From a bacterium BMS3Bbin14 (GTDB lineage: Bacteria; Desulfobacterota; Desulfobulbia; Desulfobulbales; Desulfobulbaceae): 64,000 nucleotides of DNA. Below, piece after piece: positions 43,977 to 53,732 of the stretch. Below the pieces are notes generated by a model that worked only from the letters and a program-made list of their open reading frames with translations, did no database searches and was not told the origin of the DNA. How positions within the stretch are numbered: the stretch's first letter is position 1; each line of letters begins with the position of its first letter. Location: assembly GCA_002897615.1 (NCBI GenBank), contig BDTX01000021.1:1-64000 (forward strand), given 5' to 3'. The translations under genes and the position numbers were made by a program.

Positions 43977-45713
43977 CTACCTGGCGACCAGGGGCAGATA
44001 CCTTGGTTCCCAGCGCATATTTTCGATCAGCTCCTCAAGCCGGCCGATATCATTGTTGTGCTGGAAGGTGCTGAAGGCGCACAGGCCGCTCACCCCTTCC
44101 CTGATCGCTGCCCGGCCCACTGCAAAGGCCACCTTGAGGCTGACCTCCCGCAGGGAGTCCACCGGCGGCAGCAGAATGCCGTCCCGGATATCCTGCTCCA
44201 CGACCTGCCCGGACACGGCATGGGCCGCGGCAGTGAAAAAGGCGGGCAGCACCTGGCGGGCACCCGAGGCCAGCACGCCAAGCCCCAGGCCGGGAAAAAC
44301 AAAGACATTATTGCACTGACCGACCCGTACCGGCCGGCCGCCGACGGCCACCGGCGGAAACGGACTGCCGGTGGCGACCAGGGCCCGGCCGCCGGTCCAT
44401 TGACAGATCTCCTCCGGGGTTGCCTCGGCCCTGGAAGTGGGGTTGCTGAGCGGCAGGATAACCGGGCGGTCCGAATTGTTCAGCATGGCGGCCACCACCT
44501 CGCGGCTGAAACAGCCGGTCCGGCCCGAGGTGCCGACCAGCACGGTCACCCCGGCATTCCGCACCACGTTTTCAAGACCGCCGTCCCCTTCTTCCTTAAA
44601 CCAGGCAAGGTCGCCCGGTTCCTTGGCATACTTCATCTTATACGGCTCAAGCCCGCGGTCGGTGGTCACCAGGCCGCGGCTGTCCAGGGCGAAAATCCGG
44701 TTCCGGGCCGCCGCCACGGACAACCCCAGCTCCTTGAGGGCGGTCTCGATCTGCTCGGCCACTCCCACCCCGCCCGCCCCGGCGCCGTGAATCAGAAAAA
44801 CCTGGTCGGCCAGTTTCTCCCCCTTGGCCCGCATGGCCGAGATCACTGCGGCGAGGGTGATTGCGCCGGTTCCCTGGATATCGTCATTAAATGAAATCAG
44901 GTCATGGAGATAGGCGTCGCGGGTGGCAAAGGCGTTCTGCTTGGAGAAATCCTCCCACTGGCAGATGGCGTTGGGAAAGACCCTTCTGAAGGCCAGGGCG
45001 AAACGCTGGACAAACTCGACGTACTCGTCGCCGGTGAGCCGCCGGTGACGCCAGCCCAGGTATTCATCATCATTGAGCAATGCCTCGTTGTTCGTGCCCA
45101 CGTCGAGCGAAACCGGCAGGCAGTGCCACGGCGCGATTCCGGCCCCCTGGGTATAGAGCATCAACTTGCCGAGGCAGATGGCAATGCCGCCGGCTCCCTG
45201 GTCGCCGATGCCCAGGATGCCCTGGTTGTCGGTGACCACGGCCACCCTGATATCCCGGTGGCTGTAATAGCGCAGGATATCCTCGGCCCGGTCGATATTG
45301 CCCGGATAAAAGATAAGGCCGTTGGCGGTGCGGAACATGGAGGAATAGCGCTGGCAGGCAAGCCCCACGGTGGGGGTGTAGATAATCTTCATGTAGCGCT
45401 CGATATCGCTCCTGATCAGGGCGTGAGCCAGGGTGACGTTGCGGTCGAACAGGGATCGGATATAGATGTAGCGCTCGATATCGTCTCCCTTGGCCCCCAC
45501 CGTCCGGACACTGTTTTCGACCTGCTTCTCCAGGGTGCGCACTGCCGGCGGCAGGCTGGCGTCAAGGCCGAGTGCCCGGCGCTCCTCCTCGGTAAAGGCG
45601 GTGCCCTTGTTGGTATAATTGTTACCGTACACCCCGATACCCCGGGTATACACCAGGATCTCCCGGGTATTGCCATATTGATCATAAACAAAACGATAAC
45701 TGTCCGCCGGCAT
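43977..45713 (-). CDS. NAD-dependent malic enzyme
   Basis: The 578-residue enzyme oxidatively decarboxylates malate to pyruvate. It has the malic enzyme signature IYTPTVGLACQRYS (about 109-122), VVTDNQGILGIGDQGAGGIAI (about 158-178), the catalytic Asp-containing FNDDIQGTGAITLAA and the NAD-binding HGAGAGGVGVAE. It is long and of the SfcA/MaeA (large) type rather than the short MaeB type. AAGGAAATCG precedes the ATG. It is monocistronic. Element A lies 46 bases upstream. Confidence 0.95.
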   Translation of the reverse strand: MPADSYRFVYDQYGNTREILVYTRGIGVYGNNYTNKGTAFTEEERRALGLDASLPPAVRTLEKQVENSVRTVGAKGDDIERYIYIRSLFDRNVTLAHALIRSDIERYMKIIYTPTVGLACQRYSSMFRTANGLIFYPGNIDRAEDILRYYSHRDIRVAVVTDNQGILGIGDQGAGGIAICLGKLMLYTQGAGIAPWHCLPVSLDVGTNNEALLNDDEYLGWRHRRLTGDEYVEFVQRFALAFRRVFPNAICQWEDFSKQNAFATRDAYLHDLISFNDDIQGTGAITLAAVISAMRAKGEKLADQVFLIHGAGAGGVGVAEQIETALKELGLSVAAARNRIFALDSRGLVTTDRGLEPYKMKYAKEPGDLAWFKEEGDGGLENVVRNAGVTVLVGTSGRTGCFSREVVAAMLNNSDRPVILPLSNPTSRAEATPEEICQWTGGRALVATGSPFPPVAVGGRPVRVGQCNNVFVFPGLGLGVLASGARQVLPAFFTAAAHAVSGQVVEQDIRDGILLPPVDSLREVSLKVAFAVGRAAIREGVSGLCAFSTFQHNNDIGRLEELIENMRWEPRYLPLVAR

Positions 45714-45759
45714 GATGCGATTTCCTTTTTTTTTTCAGTGCCATGTCAAGTGACACTAT

Positions 45760-45972
45760 CCTGAATCCGTGACGGCCCAGGATAACGACAAGATGTCGAA
45801 TTTATTACACCATCTCTAAATAAATGCATTTCATGGCCTTCACCGCGCCGCCCTGCGGGGCGTCCGATAACGGCGCATCTGCTGCGTTGGCAACTCGTTG
45901 ATATCACACCAGGATAATCAACCTCGTTGCCGCCTTGCATCTGCACCGTTCTCGAACGCTCACGGATTCAGG
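45760..45972 (-). repeat. Miniature element A, long form
   Basis: This is a 213-bp copy in reverse orientation from CCTGAATCCGTGACGG to TCACGGATTCAGG. The flanks (ACTAT and ATATT) do not form a clean duplication, so it may be older or rearranged. It lies in the divergent region between the malic enzyme gene and nifH, about 150 bases upstream of the NifA site. Confidence 0.9.
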
Positions 45973-46087
45973 ATATTATACCGAAATACCGAAGCAAGTC
46001 GTAAAAAAGCAAAATTTCTCGCCGAGTCCATGGACAAAATCCATTGCCGGTCCGGCACGCATCTTCTTAACTCTCAGCAAACTCTGA

Positions 46088-47200
<1,113 letters not shown>

Positions 47201-47258
47201 GGCGGGAAGCACAGACACTTCTTATAAGCAAAACGATACGAAGTATGGAGAAAATATT

Positions 47259-47612
47259 ATGTTGATGATCAGAGCTATTGTCAGACCTGAAAAAACCGAT
47301 GAAATCCTGGCCGCTCTCATGGATGCCGGCTTCCCCGCAGTCACCAAGTACTCCGTTGCCGGCCGCGGCAAGCAGCGGGGCATAAAAATCGGCGATGTCA
47401 CCTATGATGAAATCCCGAAAACGATGCTGATGTCAGTGGTCGGCGACGAGGACAAGGACTTCGTCATTCAGACCATCATGGACACGGCCAGGTCCGCCGG
47501 CAAGGGTGCCTTCGGCGACGGTAAGATTTTCGTCAGCGAGGTCGAGGAAGTTTACACCATCAGTTCCGGACTCAAGGAGGTCTCCTCCCCGGTTGAGGAG
47601 GATGCTGCATGA
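47259..47612 (+). CDS. nifI1: PII-like nitrogenase regulator NifI1
   Basis: The 117-residue protein belongs to the PII family but lacks the GlnB uridylylation site. It starts MLMIRAIVRPEKTDEILAAL and has GRGKQRGIKIG at the T-loop. NifI1 and NifI2 together bind NifDK and block it when ammonium (sensed through 2-oxoglutarate and ATP) is plentiful, as shown in methanogens. The position between nifH and nifD is diagnostic. It overlaps nifI2 by four bases (ATGA), so the pair is made together. Confidence 0.95.
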   Translation: MLMIRAIVRPEKTDEILAALMDAGFPAVTKYSVAGRGKQRGIKIGDVTYDEIPKTMLMSVVGDEDKDFVIQTIMDTARSAGKGAFGDGKIFVSEVEEVYTISSGLKEVSSPVEEDAA

Positions 47613-47983
47613 AGGAAGTAATCGCCGTGGTGCGAATAAACAAGATGAACCAGACCAAACAGGCCCTGACCGATGTCGGAGTAGATGCCTTCTTCGCCCG
47701 CGAGGCCCAGGGGCGCGGCAAGGGTTTTATCAATCCCAAGGTTCTCGAGGGTGTGAACCAGGGCTATGAAGAGGCCGCCGCCATACTTGGGGAAAAGGGT
47801 AAGCTCTACCCGAAGCGCATGGTAACCGTGGTTGTCGAGGATGATAAAGTCGCTGATGTAGTGCAGTCGATTATCAAGGCCAACCAGACCGGCAAGCCCG
47901 GCGACGGCAAAATTTTCGTCATGCCGATATTGGACGCCGTCCGAGTCAGGACGAAAGAAACAGGTACGGCCGCCATTGCCTGA
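47609..47983 (+). CDS. nifI2: PII-like nitrogenase regulator NifI2
   Basis: The 124-residue partner of NifI1 starts MKEVIAVVRINKMNQTKQAL and has the longer T-loop of NifI2 (AREAQGRGKGFINPKVLEG, then GKLYPKRMVTVVVED). It carries the GKPGDGKIFVMPI block typical of PII C termini. In the best-studied systems the NifI1-NifI2 complex binds dinitrogenase and 2-oxoglutarate reverses this. Element A begins 86 bases after the stop and separates nifI2 from nifD. Confidence 0.95.
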   Translation: MKEVIAVVRINKMNQTKQALTDVGVDAFFAREAQGRGKGFINPKVLEGVNQGYEEAAAILGEKGKLYPKRMVTVVVEDDKVADVVQSIIKANQTGKPGDGKIFVMPILDAVRVRTKETGTAAIA

Positions 47984-48068
47984 CCGGCAGGGCTGGACCA
48001 GGATGGCCGGCCGTCGGCTTGCAATGAAAGTCTGCTTCGGCACTGTATCGCGGAAGCAAGGACTTTTA

Positions 48069-48289
48069 CCTGGATCTGTGAGCGTTCGAGAACGGTGCAG
48101 ATGCAAGGCGGCAACGATGTTGATGATTATCCTGGTGTGATATCAAGGAGTTGTCAACGCAGCAGATGCGCCGTTCTCGGGCGCCCCGGAGGGCGGCGCG
48201 GTGAAGATCGAAAAATGCATGTATTTAGAATAATACAATAAATTCCACATATTACATAAAGGACGATCTCAAGCCGTCACGGATTCAGG
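48069..48289 (+). repeat. Miniature element A between nifI2 and nifD
   Basis: This is a 221-bp copy from CCTGGATCTGTGAGCG to TCACGGATTCAGG with a perfect duplication TTTTA (48064-48068 and 48290-48294). It ends 22 bases before the nifD start codon, so any nifHD transcript contains it. The AAAGGAG ribosome-binding site of nifD lies just outside. Confidence 0.94.
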
Positions 48290-48311
48290 TTTTATATTAA
48301 AGGAGAAGAAT

Positions 48312-49949
48312 ATGGCTACAACAGCAAAGAAAAAACTGGTGCAGTGGGACCCCACCGACATCAAGGCGGAGATGATTGCCAAGTATCCGCCCAAGGTGGC
48401 CCGCAAACGCGCCAAGCAGATAATGATCAATGAGGCGCTCGAAAACGAGACGCCGGAGATTCTGGCCAATGTCCGCACCATACCGGGCATTATCACCATG
48501 CGCGGCTGTACCTATGCCGGCTGCAAGGGTGTCATCATGGGGCCGACCCGTGACATCGTTAACCTGGTGCATGGTCCAATAGGCTGCGGTTTTTATGCCT
48601 GGCTCACCCGTCGCAACCAGACCGACCCGGGTCCGGATGGCGAAAACTACATGAACTACTGCTTTTCCACCGATATGCAGGATTCGGACATCATCTTCGG
48701 CGGTGAGAAAAGACTGGTGCGGGCTATTCAGGAGGCCTATGACCTGTTCCATCCGAAAGCAATAGGCGTATTTTCCACCTGCCCGGTAGGCCTGATTGGT
48801 GATGATATTCACACCATTGCCAAGAACATGAAGGAAAAACTGGGCGACTGTAACGTCTTTGCCTTCAGCTGCGAGGGCTACAAGGGTGTCAGCCAGTCTG
48901 CCGGGCATCACATTGCCAACAACCAGGTCTTCCGGCACGTGGTCGGTGAAAATGACGCGCCCAAGGAAGGAGAGTTCAAGATCAACCTTCTCGGCGAGTA
49001 CAACATCGGCGGTGACGGATTCGAGATCGACCGGATTTTCAAAAAATGCGGGATCACCAATATCTCCACTTTTTCCGGCAACTCCACCTATGACCAGTTT
49101 GCCTCGGCCCACCAGGCTGACCTGAGTGCGGTCATGTGCCACCGTTCCATCAACTATGTGGCAGACATGCTGGAAGTCAAATACGGTATTCCCTGGATCA
49201 AGGTGAACTTTATCGGCGCCGAGGCTACTGCCAAGTCGTTGCGTAAAATTGCCATGTATTTCGAGAATCAGGCCTTCATCGACAGGGTCGAGAAGGTCAT
49301 AGCCGAAGAGATGCCGGACGTCGAGGCAGCCATTGCCGACGTACTGCCCCGCACCGAAGGAAAGACCGCGATGATCTTTGTTGGCGGGTCACGGGCGCAT
49401 CATTACCAGGAACTGTTCAAGGAAATGGGCATGAAAATCATCTCGGCAGGCTACGAATTCGCCCACCGGGACGATTACGAAGGACGCCAGGTGCTGCCTC
49501 TCAAGGTGGATGCGGACAGCCGCAACATCGAGGAGATCGAAGTAGAAGCCGATCCGGAAAGGTTTCATCCGCGCAAGAGTAAAGAAGAACTGCAGGCCCT
49601 TGAAGAGGCGGGCCTCAAGTTCAGGCATTACGATGGCCTGATCCCCGACATGGAGAGCAGAACATTGGTCATTGATGACCTGAACCAGCACGAGGCGGAA
49701 AAACTGGTAGAACTGATGAAACCTGACATCTTCTGTGCCGGAATCAAGGAAAAATTTTCCATCCAGAAGCTTGGCGTTCCCATGAAGCAGTTGCACAGCT
49801 ATGACTCCGGCGGTCCCTATGCCGGATTTAAGGGAGCAATTAATTTTTACCATGAAATCGACAGGCTGGTGAACAGTAAGGTGTGGAGTTACATGAAGGC
49901 TCCCTGGCAGGAGAATCCCCAGCTTACCGGCGCCTATGTATGGGAATAA
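48312..49949 (+). CDS. nifD: Nitrogenase MoFe protein alpha chain NifD
   Basis: NifD carries the active-site FeMo-co. The 545-residue chain has P-cluster cysteines in RGCTYAGCKGV (about 65), HGPIGCGFYAW (about 93) and STCPVGLIGDD (about 157). FeMo-co ligands are the Cys in AVMCHRSINYV (about 277) and His in LHSYDSGGPYAGF (near 493). The Gln/His pair near FeMo-co in GVSQSAGHHIANN marks a Mo-type enzyme. An insertion of about 50 residues (roughly 390-445) is as in clostridial and deltaproteobacterial NifD, longer than in Azotobacter. The stop codon TAA is part of the target duplication of the next element A. Confidence 0.98.
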   Translation: MATTAKKKLVQWDPTDIKAEMIAKYPPKVARKRAKQIMINEALENETPEILANVRTIPGIITMRGCTYAGCKGVIMGPTRDIVNLVHGPIGCGFYAWLTRRNQTDPGPDGENYMNYCFSTDMQDSDIIFGGEKRLVRAIQEAYDLFHPKAIGVFSTCPVGLIGDDIHTIAKNMKEKLGDCNVFAFSCEGYKGVSQSAGHHIANNQVFRHVVGENDAPKEGEFKINLLGEYNIGGDGFEIDRIFKKCGITNISTFSGNSTYDQFASAHQADLSAVMCHRSINYVADMLEVKYGIPWIKVNFIGAEATAKSLRKIAMYFENQAFIDRVEKVIAEEMPDVEAAIADVLPRTEGKTAMIFVGGSRAHHYQELFKEMGMKIISAGYEFAHRDDYEGRQVLPLKVDADSRNIEEIEVEADPERFHPRKSKEELQALEEAGLKFRHYDGLIPDMESRTLVIDDLNQHEAEKLVELMKPDIFCAGIKEKFSIQKLGVPMKQLHSYDSGGPYAGFKGAINFYHEIDRLVNSKVWSYMKAPWQENPQLTGAYVWE

Positions 49950-50184
49950 CCTGAATCCGCGAGCGTTCGGGAACGGTGCAGATGCCGGGCGGCAACGATG
50001 TTGATTATCCCGGTGTGATGTCAACTTTGTTGACAATGCAGCAGATGCGCCGTTACCGGGCACCCCGCAGTCCGGCGCGGGGAAGACCAGCAAGTGCATT
50101 TATTCAGAAATAATGCAATAAATGCCACATATTGCATGAAGTGCTATCTCAAGCCGTCACGGATTCAGCCGTCACGGATTCAGG
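49950..50184 (+). repeat. Miniature element A between nifD and nifK
   Basis: This is a 235-bp copy beginning at the base after the nifD stop codon. The duplication AATAA is at 49945-49949 (the last bases of nifD, including TAA) and 50185-50189. Its right end is doubled: CCGTCACGGATTCAG is followed directly by another CCGTCACGGATTCAGG, adding about 15 bases. Confidence 0.94.
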
Positions 50185-50235
50185 AATAATGTTCGCCGGG
50201 TGATACGTTGCCCGGCATATTAAAGAGGTAAAAAA

Positions 50236-51609
50236 ATGTTATTACGACATACTCCAAAAGAAATAACCGAGCGCACCGCCTTGACCATTAACCCGGCCAA
50301 GACCTGTCAGCCGATCGGAGCCATGTATGCGGCCCTGGGCATTCACGGATGCCTGCCGCACAGCCATGGATCACAGGGTTGTTGCGCCTACCATCGATCA
50401 ACCCTGACCAGGCACTACAAAGAACCAATTTCTGCGGCCAGCAGTTCGTTTACCGAGGGGGCTTCCGTCTTCGGCGGCCAGGCCAACCTGCTCCAGGCCA
50501 TCGACAACATTTTCACGATCTATAAGCCGGATGTGATTGCCGTTCATACCACCTGCCTGTCGGAAACCATCGGCGACGACCTGAAACAGATCCGGAAAAA
50601 GGCGATCAGCGAGGGCAAGATTCCGGAAGGCAAGTACGTTATCGGCGCCTCCACTCCGAGCTATGTGGGCTCTCACGTCACCGGTTTTTCCACCATGGTC
50701 AAAACAATGACCGAATTTGCCGAGTCCACGGGCAAGAAAAACGGCAAGGTCAATATTATCCCCGGCTGGGTGGAACCGGCCGACATGGCCGAGGTCAAAC
50801 GGATGGCCAAGCTGATTGGTGTCGATTCCATTGTCTTTCCGGACACCTCCGGGGTTCTTGATGCTCCGCTTACCGGCGAGTACAAGATGTTCCCCGACGG
50901 CGGCACCACGGTTGAGGAATTAAAATCAAGTGGTGATTCCGTCGGCACCCTGGCCCTGGGCGAGTGGTGTTCCGCTGCGGCGGCCCGTGAGCTGGACAAG
51001 TTGCACAAGGTCCCCTGCAAGGTGCTGGACATGCCCTTCGGCTTGAAGGCAACCGACCGCTTCGTCGATGCCCTGCGGACCATTGCCGGGGTCTCGGTCT
51101 CTGATGAACTGGCCTATGAGCGTGGCCAGCTGGTGGACCTGATCTCTGATATGCACCAGTATTTTTATCACAAGAAGGTCGCCATTGCCGGCGATCCGGA
51201 CCAGCTCATTGCCATGACCGAGTTCCTGGTTTCCATTGACATGTTACCGGTTCATGTGGTCACCGGTACTCCGGGCAAGAAGTTTGAAGAACGGATCAGG
51301 GAAATAACCGCGGACATGCCTTGCGAGGTTAACGTCAAGGCCAAGGGAGATCTTTTTCTCCTCCACCAGTGGATGAAAAACGACCCTGTGGACCTGCTCA
51401 TCTGCAACAGTTACGGCAAGTACATGGCCCGTGACGAGGATGTGCCCCTGGTTCGCTGGGGATTTCCGATCCTTGATCGCCAGTGCCATCAGTATTTTCC
51501 CACTGTCGGCTACAAAGGCGGACTGAGGCTGCTGGAAAAAATCCTGGACCGGCTGCTTGACCGAAAAGAGCGGGACGATCCGGAACCAAAATTTGAACTG
51601 GTTCTGTGA
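50236..51609 (+). CDS. nifK: Nitrogenase MoFe protein beta chain NifK
   Basis: NifK pairs with NifD and shares the P-cluster. The 457-residue chain has the three P-cluster cysteines in NPAKTCQPIGAM (about 23), HGSQGCCAYHRS (about 49) and TTCLSETIGDD (about 108). FPDTSGVLDAPLTGEY and NSYGKYMARDEDVPLVRWGFPILDR are further family blocks. It is short compared with Azotobacter NifK and lacks the long N-terminal extension, as in other anaerobes. Element A separates it from nifD by 286 bases, an unusually wide gap for this pair. AAAGAGGT precedes the start. Confidence 0.98.
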   Translation: MLLRHTPKEITERTALTINPAKTCQPIGAMYAALGIHGCLPHSHGSQGCCAYHRSTLTRHYKEPISAASSSFTEGASVFGGQANLLQAIDNIFTIYKPDVIAVHTTCLSETIGDDLKQIRKKAISEGKIPEGKYVIGASTPSYVGSHVTGFSTMVKTMTEFAESTGKKNGKVNIIPGWVEPADMAEVKRMAKLIGVDSIVFPDTSGVLDAPLTGEYKMFPDGGTTVEELKSSGDSVGTLALGEWCSAAAARELDKLHKVPCKVLDMPFGLKATDRFVDALRTIAGVSVSDELAYERGQLVDLISDMHQYFYHKKVAIAGDPDQLIAMTEFLVSIDMLPVHVVTGTPGKKFEERIREITADMPCEVNVKAKGDLFLLHQWMKNDPVDLLICNSYGKYMARDEDVPLVRWGFPILDRQCHQYFPTVGYKGGLRLLEKILDRLLDRKERDDPEPKFELVL

Positions 51610-51622
51610 TATTCTTATTCTT

Positions 51623-51660
51623 CCGGATCCGTGACCGTTCCCGAACGCTCACGGATCCGG
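51623..51660. repeat. 38-bp palindrome made of element A ends
   Basis: CCGGATCCGTGA (51623-51634) and TCACGGATCCGG (51649-51660) are perfect 12-bp inverted arms around CCGTTCCCGAACGC. The arms are the ends of element A with nothing in between. It lies 13 bases after the nifK stop and could act as a weak hairpin in the mRNA. Confidence 0.75.
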
Positions 51661-51725
51661 GATTTTCTTCATGACGGGGCCTGTCGCCCGGTCATGGCAA
51701 ATTTTATTTTAACAGAGCCGCGACG

Positions 51726-52877
51726 ATGACTATCCTTCCCTTTTCGGAAAAGGCCACACCGGGCGGAGAGCCGATGCAGGTTGATTGCCTCATCCTGCCG
51801 GTAGCGCCCCAAGCCAACAGTAGAATTCGTTTTGCTGATAATGAAAAGCCGAATCAAGCCATGCTGCCCGTCGAGGCTATTGCCTGGATCGGCGAGATGA
51901 GCAAAGGGCACAAGCGGATCCAGGCGGTCGCCATCAACGGTCCGGGCGATGCCCTGGCATCCCCCGGACCCACCATGGAGACCGTGGATCTGCTGCGCAG
52001 CACCTATCCGGACATTGAGATAAGAGTCGCAACTCTTGGCTTAAACACCCCGCAGCTTGCCGGCACCCTGGCGGCAAAGGGAGTCAGGCAGGTCAATCTC
52101 CTGGTGGATGCGGTTGATCCGGAAATCGTGAAAAAAATCTATGCCTGGATTCGACCGGGCAAGAAAACGATTCCCTTGCTCATGGCTGCGGACATACTGA
52201 TAGACGGGCAGAGAAAAGCGGCGGCCCTGCTGCGCGAGGCCGGCCTGAAGGTCAATGTTCAGACCACCGTCTATCCCGGCATCAATGACCGGCACGTAGA
52301 GTCCATCGCCGAACAGATGGCCGCAAGCGGGGCGGAGTCCATCACCCTGATCCCTTTCAAACCGGGAACAACCGGTGAAGACGCACCCCCGTCATGTGAC
52401 GAATCAATGCTGGCGGCGGCCAGGAAAGATGCCGCCGGCCACCTGGAGGTCTGCGAATATTCCGAAGAATCAATCGCCCCTCCTCCGGGCGGTAATCTGC
52501 AAAAACCGGGAGCACCACTGCCCAAACCATCAAAAGAACGTCCCAATGTAGCCGTCGTCAGTTCAAACGGCATGGATATTGACCTGCACCTGGGCCAGGC
52601 CGGCCAGGTTCTCATCTACGGCCCCAGGGAAGACGGCCTGGCCTGCCTGCTTGAGGCCCGTCCCGCCCCGGCGGCCGGCGGTGGAGATAACCGCTGGCAG
52701 AAACTGGCAGAGGAATGCCTTTTCGACTGTTGTGCCCTGCTGACGGCCAGCGCCGGTGACAATCCGCAGAAAGTTCTGGCCGCCCAGGGCGTCAAGGTCC
52801 TCATAACCGAAGAAAATATCGAAGGGACCGTTGATGTCCTGTATGGCGGCGGCAAAAAAAAGAAGGGAAACAGATAA
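51726..52877 (+). CDS. NifB paralog lacking the radical-SAM cysteines
   Basis: The 383-residue protein aligns along its length with NifB at 58142-59419. Both have LPVAP near residue 24-30, GPGD, the block ending in PGINDxH and the NifX-like C-terminal domain with APxxGGG-xxRW. NifB's CxxxCxxC (residues 32, 36, 39) is replaced here by APQANSRIRFA; the extra NifB cluster ligands (HPCF and CTRCR) are also missing. It therefore cannot hold the SAM cluster. It may carry or chaperone a cofactor intermediate, like NafY/NifX, but this is inference. It follows nifK by about 116 bases. A start at ATG 51774, behind GGCGGAGAG, is an alternative. Confidence 0.85.
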   Translation: MTILPFSEKATPGGEPMQVDCLILPVAPQANSRIRFADNEKPNQAMLPVEAIAWIGEMSKGHKRIQAVAINGPGDALASPGPTMETVDLLRSTYPDIEIRVATLGLNTPQLAGTLAAKGVRQVNLLVDAVDPEIVKKIYAWIRPGKKTIPLLMAADILIDGQRKAAALLREAGLKVNVQTTVYPGINDRHVESIAEQMAASGAESITLIPFKPGTTGEDAPPSCDESMLAAARKDAAGHLEVCEYSEESIAPPPGGNLQKPGAPLPKPSKERPNVAVVSSNGMDIDLHLGQAGQVLIYGPREDGLACLLEARPAPAAGGGDNRWQKLAEECLFDCCALLTASAGDNPQKVLAAQGVKVLITEENIEGTVDVLYGGGKKKKGNR

Positions 52878-52930
52878 ATTTCTTGAGCATAATAACCCGG
52901 GATCGGGCTCAAAAACCGTTTCCGGAAGGC
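52866..52930 (+). repeat. Repeat D relative upstream of the ferredoxin gene
   Basis: The sequence GGAAAC (52866-52871), TTGAGCATAA (52883-52892) and GATCGGGCTCAAAAACCG, then GTTTCC, resembles repeat D at 17619-17690. The arms GGAAAC and GTTTCC differ from those of the first copy but still pair. It overlaps the end of the NifB paralog and sits 25 bases upstream of the ferredoxin start. Confidence 0.5.
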
Positions 52931-52955
52931 GCAAGATAAGCAAGGAGAATAAAAA

Positions 52956-53261
52956 ATGGCCATACCCGAAAAACAAATCATTGTCTGTCAAAGTTTTCGC
53001 GTGGCAGGTGATAAAAAGGGACTCTGTCACAAACAGACAAACGGGTTCCTGCAATATATCGAAGAAGAAATTCTTGACCGGGGACTTGACTGTCTTCTCA
53101 GCGCCACCACCTGTCTCAAACAGTGTGAAAAGGGGCCGATCATCGTGATTCAGCCGGAAAACTGGTGGTTCGGAGGAGTGAACAGCGAGGAGGCCATCGA
53201 CGCCATCCTCGACGGCCTGGAAGACGGTGAGCCACCGAAAGAATATCTCATTTCCGCATAA
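52956..53261 (+). CDS. Thioredoxin-like [2Fe-2S] ferredoxin
   Basis: The 101-residue ferredoxin has the cysteine pattern C11-x12-C24 ... C53-x3-C57 of the thioredoxin-like [2Fe-2S] ferredoxin family. VIQPENWWFGGV follows the last cysteine. Close relatives are encoded in nif clusters of many diazotrophs and in Azotobacter include a Shethna-type protein. It may pass electrons to, or protect, nitrogenase. AAGGAG precedes the ATG. It lies between the NifB paralog and a GNAT gene in what looks like one transcript. Confidence 0.9.
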   Translation: MAIPEKQIIVCQSFRVAGDKKGLCHKQTNGFLQYIEEEILDRGLDCLLSATTCLKQCEKGPIIVIQPENWWFGGVNSEEAIDAILDGLEDGEPPKEYLISA

Positions 53262-53275
53262 CCGCCTATCATTCT

Positions 53276-53731
53276 ATGGCGTCATCAGGGGACATCGTCA
53301 TCCGCCAGGCCCAAGCTGCGGACCTGGCCGATCTCACAGCCCTGCTGCAGGTCCTGTTCGGCATGGAAGAAGACTTCTCCTTTGACGAGGCCAGGCAGCG
53401 GCAGGGACTGATGCTGATGCTGGAGAACGAACAGGGAGTTGTTCTCGCCGCCGAAAACAGTGGTAAAGTGGTCGGCATGAGTACCGGCCAGTTGCTGATC
53501 TCCACCGCGGAAGGAGGGCCGGCGGTCCTGGTGGAAGATGTCGTCGTCCTCCCTGCCTGGCAGGACCGGGGCGTGGGCAGGCTGCTCATGCGCGCCATTG
53601 CCGAGTGGGCGGCAAGCAAAAATGCCGTCCGCCTGCAGTTGCTGGCCGACCGCAACAACAAGGCGGCGCTGAGCTTTTACGATAAGATCGGCTGGCAGAT
53701 GACGGATTTGATCTGCCTGCGAAAAACGTAA
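53276..53731 (+). CDS. GNAT-family acetyltransferase
   Basis: The 151-residue protein has the GNAT fold with the acetyl-CoA loop in VVVLPAWQDRGVGRLLM (about 88-104, pattern Q/RxxGxG/A). IRQAQAADLADLTALLQ forms the first strand-helix pair and LLADRNNKAALSFYDKIGW ends the domain. It would acetylate an amine on a small molecule or protein; the substrate is unknown. It is 14 bases after the ferredoxin, so likely co-transcribed. The stop codon TAA is included in the target duplication of the following element A. Confidence 0.9.
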   Translation: MASSGDIVIRQAQAADLADLTALLQVLFGMEEDFSFDEARQRQGLMLMLENEQGVVLAAENSGKVVGMSTGQLLISTAEGGPAVLVEDVVVLPAWQDRGVGRLLMRAIAEWAASKNAVRLQLLADRNNKAALSFYDKIGWQMTDLICLRKT

Positions 53732-53732
53732 A

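Noticed and set aside
48312-49949. Vanadium or iron-only nitrogenase
   Set aside because: The NifD sequence has the Gln/His pair in GVSQSAGHHIANN and typical NifD insert; no delta-subunit gene (vnfG/anfG) lies between nifD and nifK.
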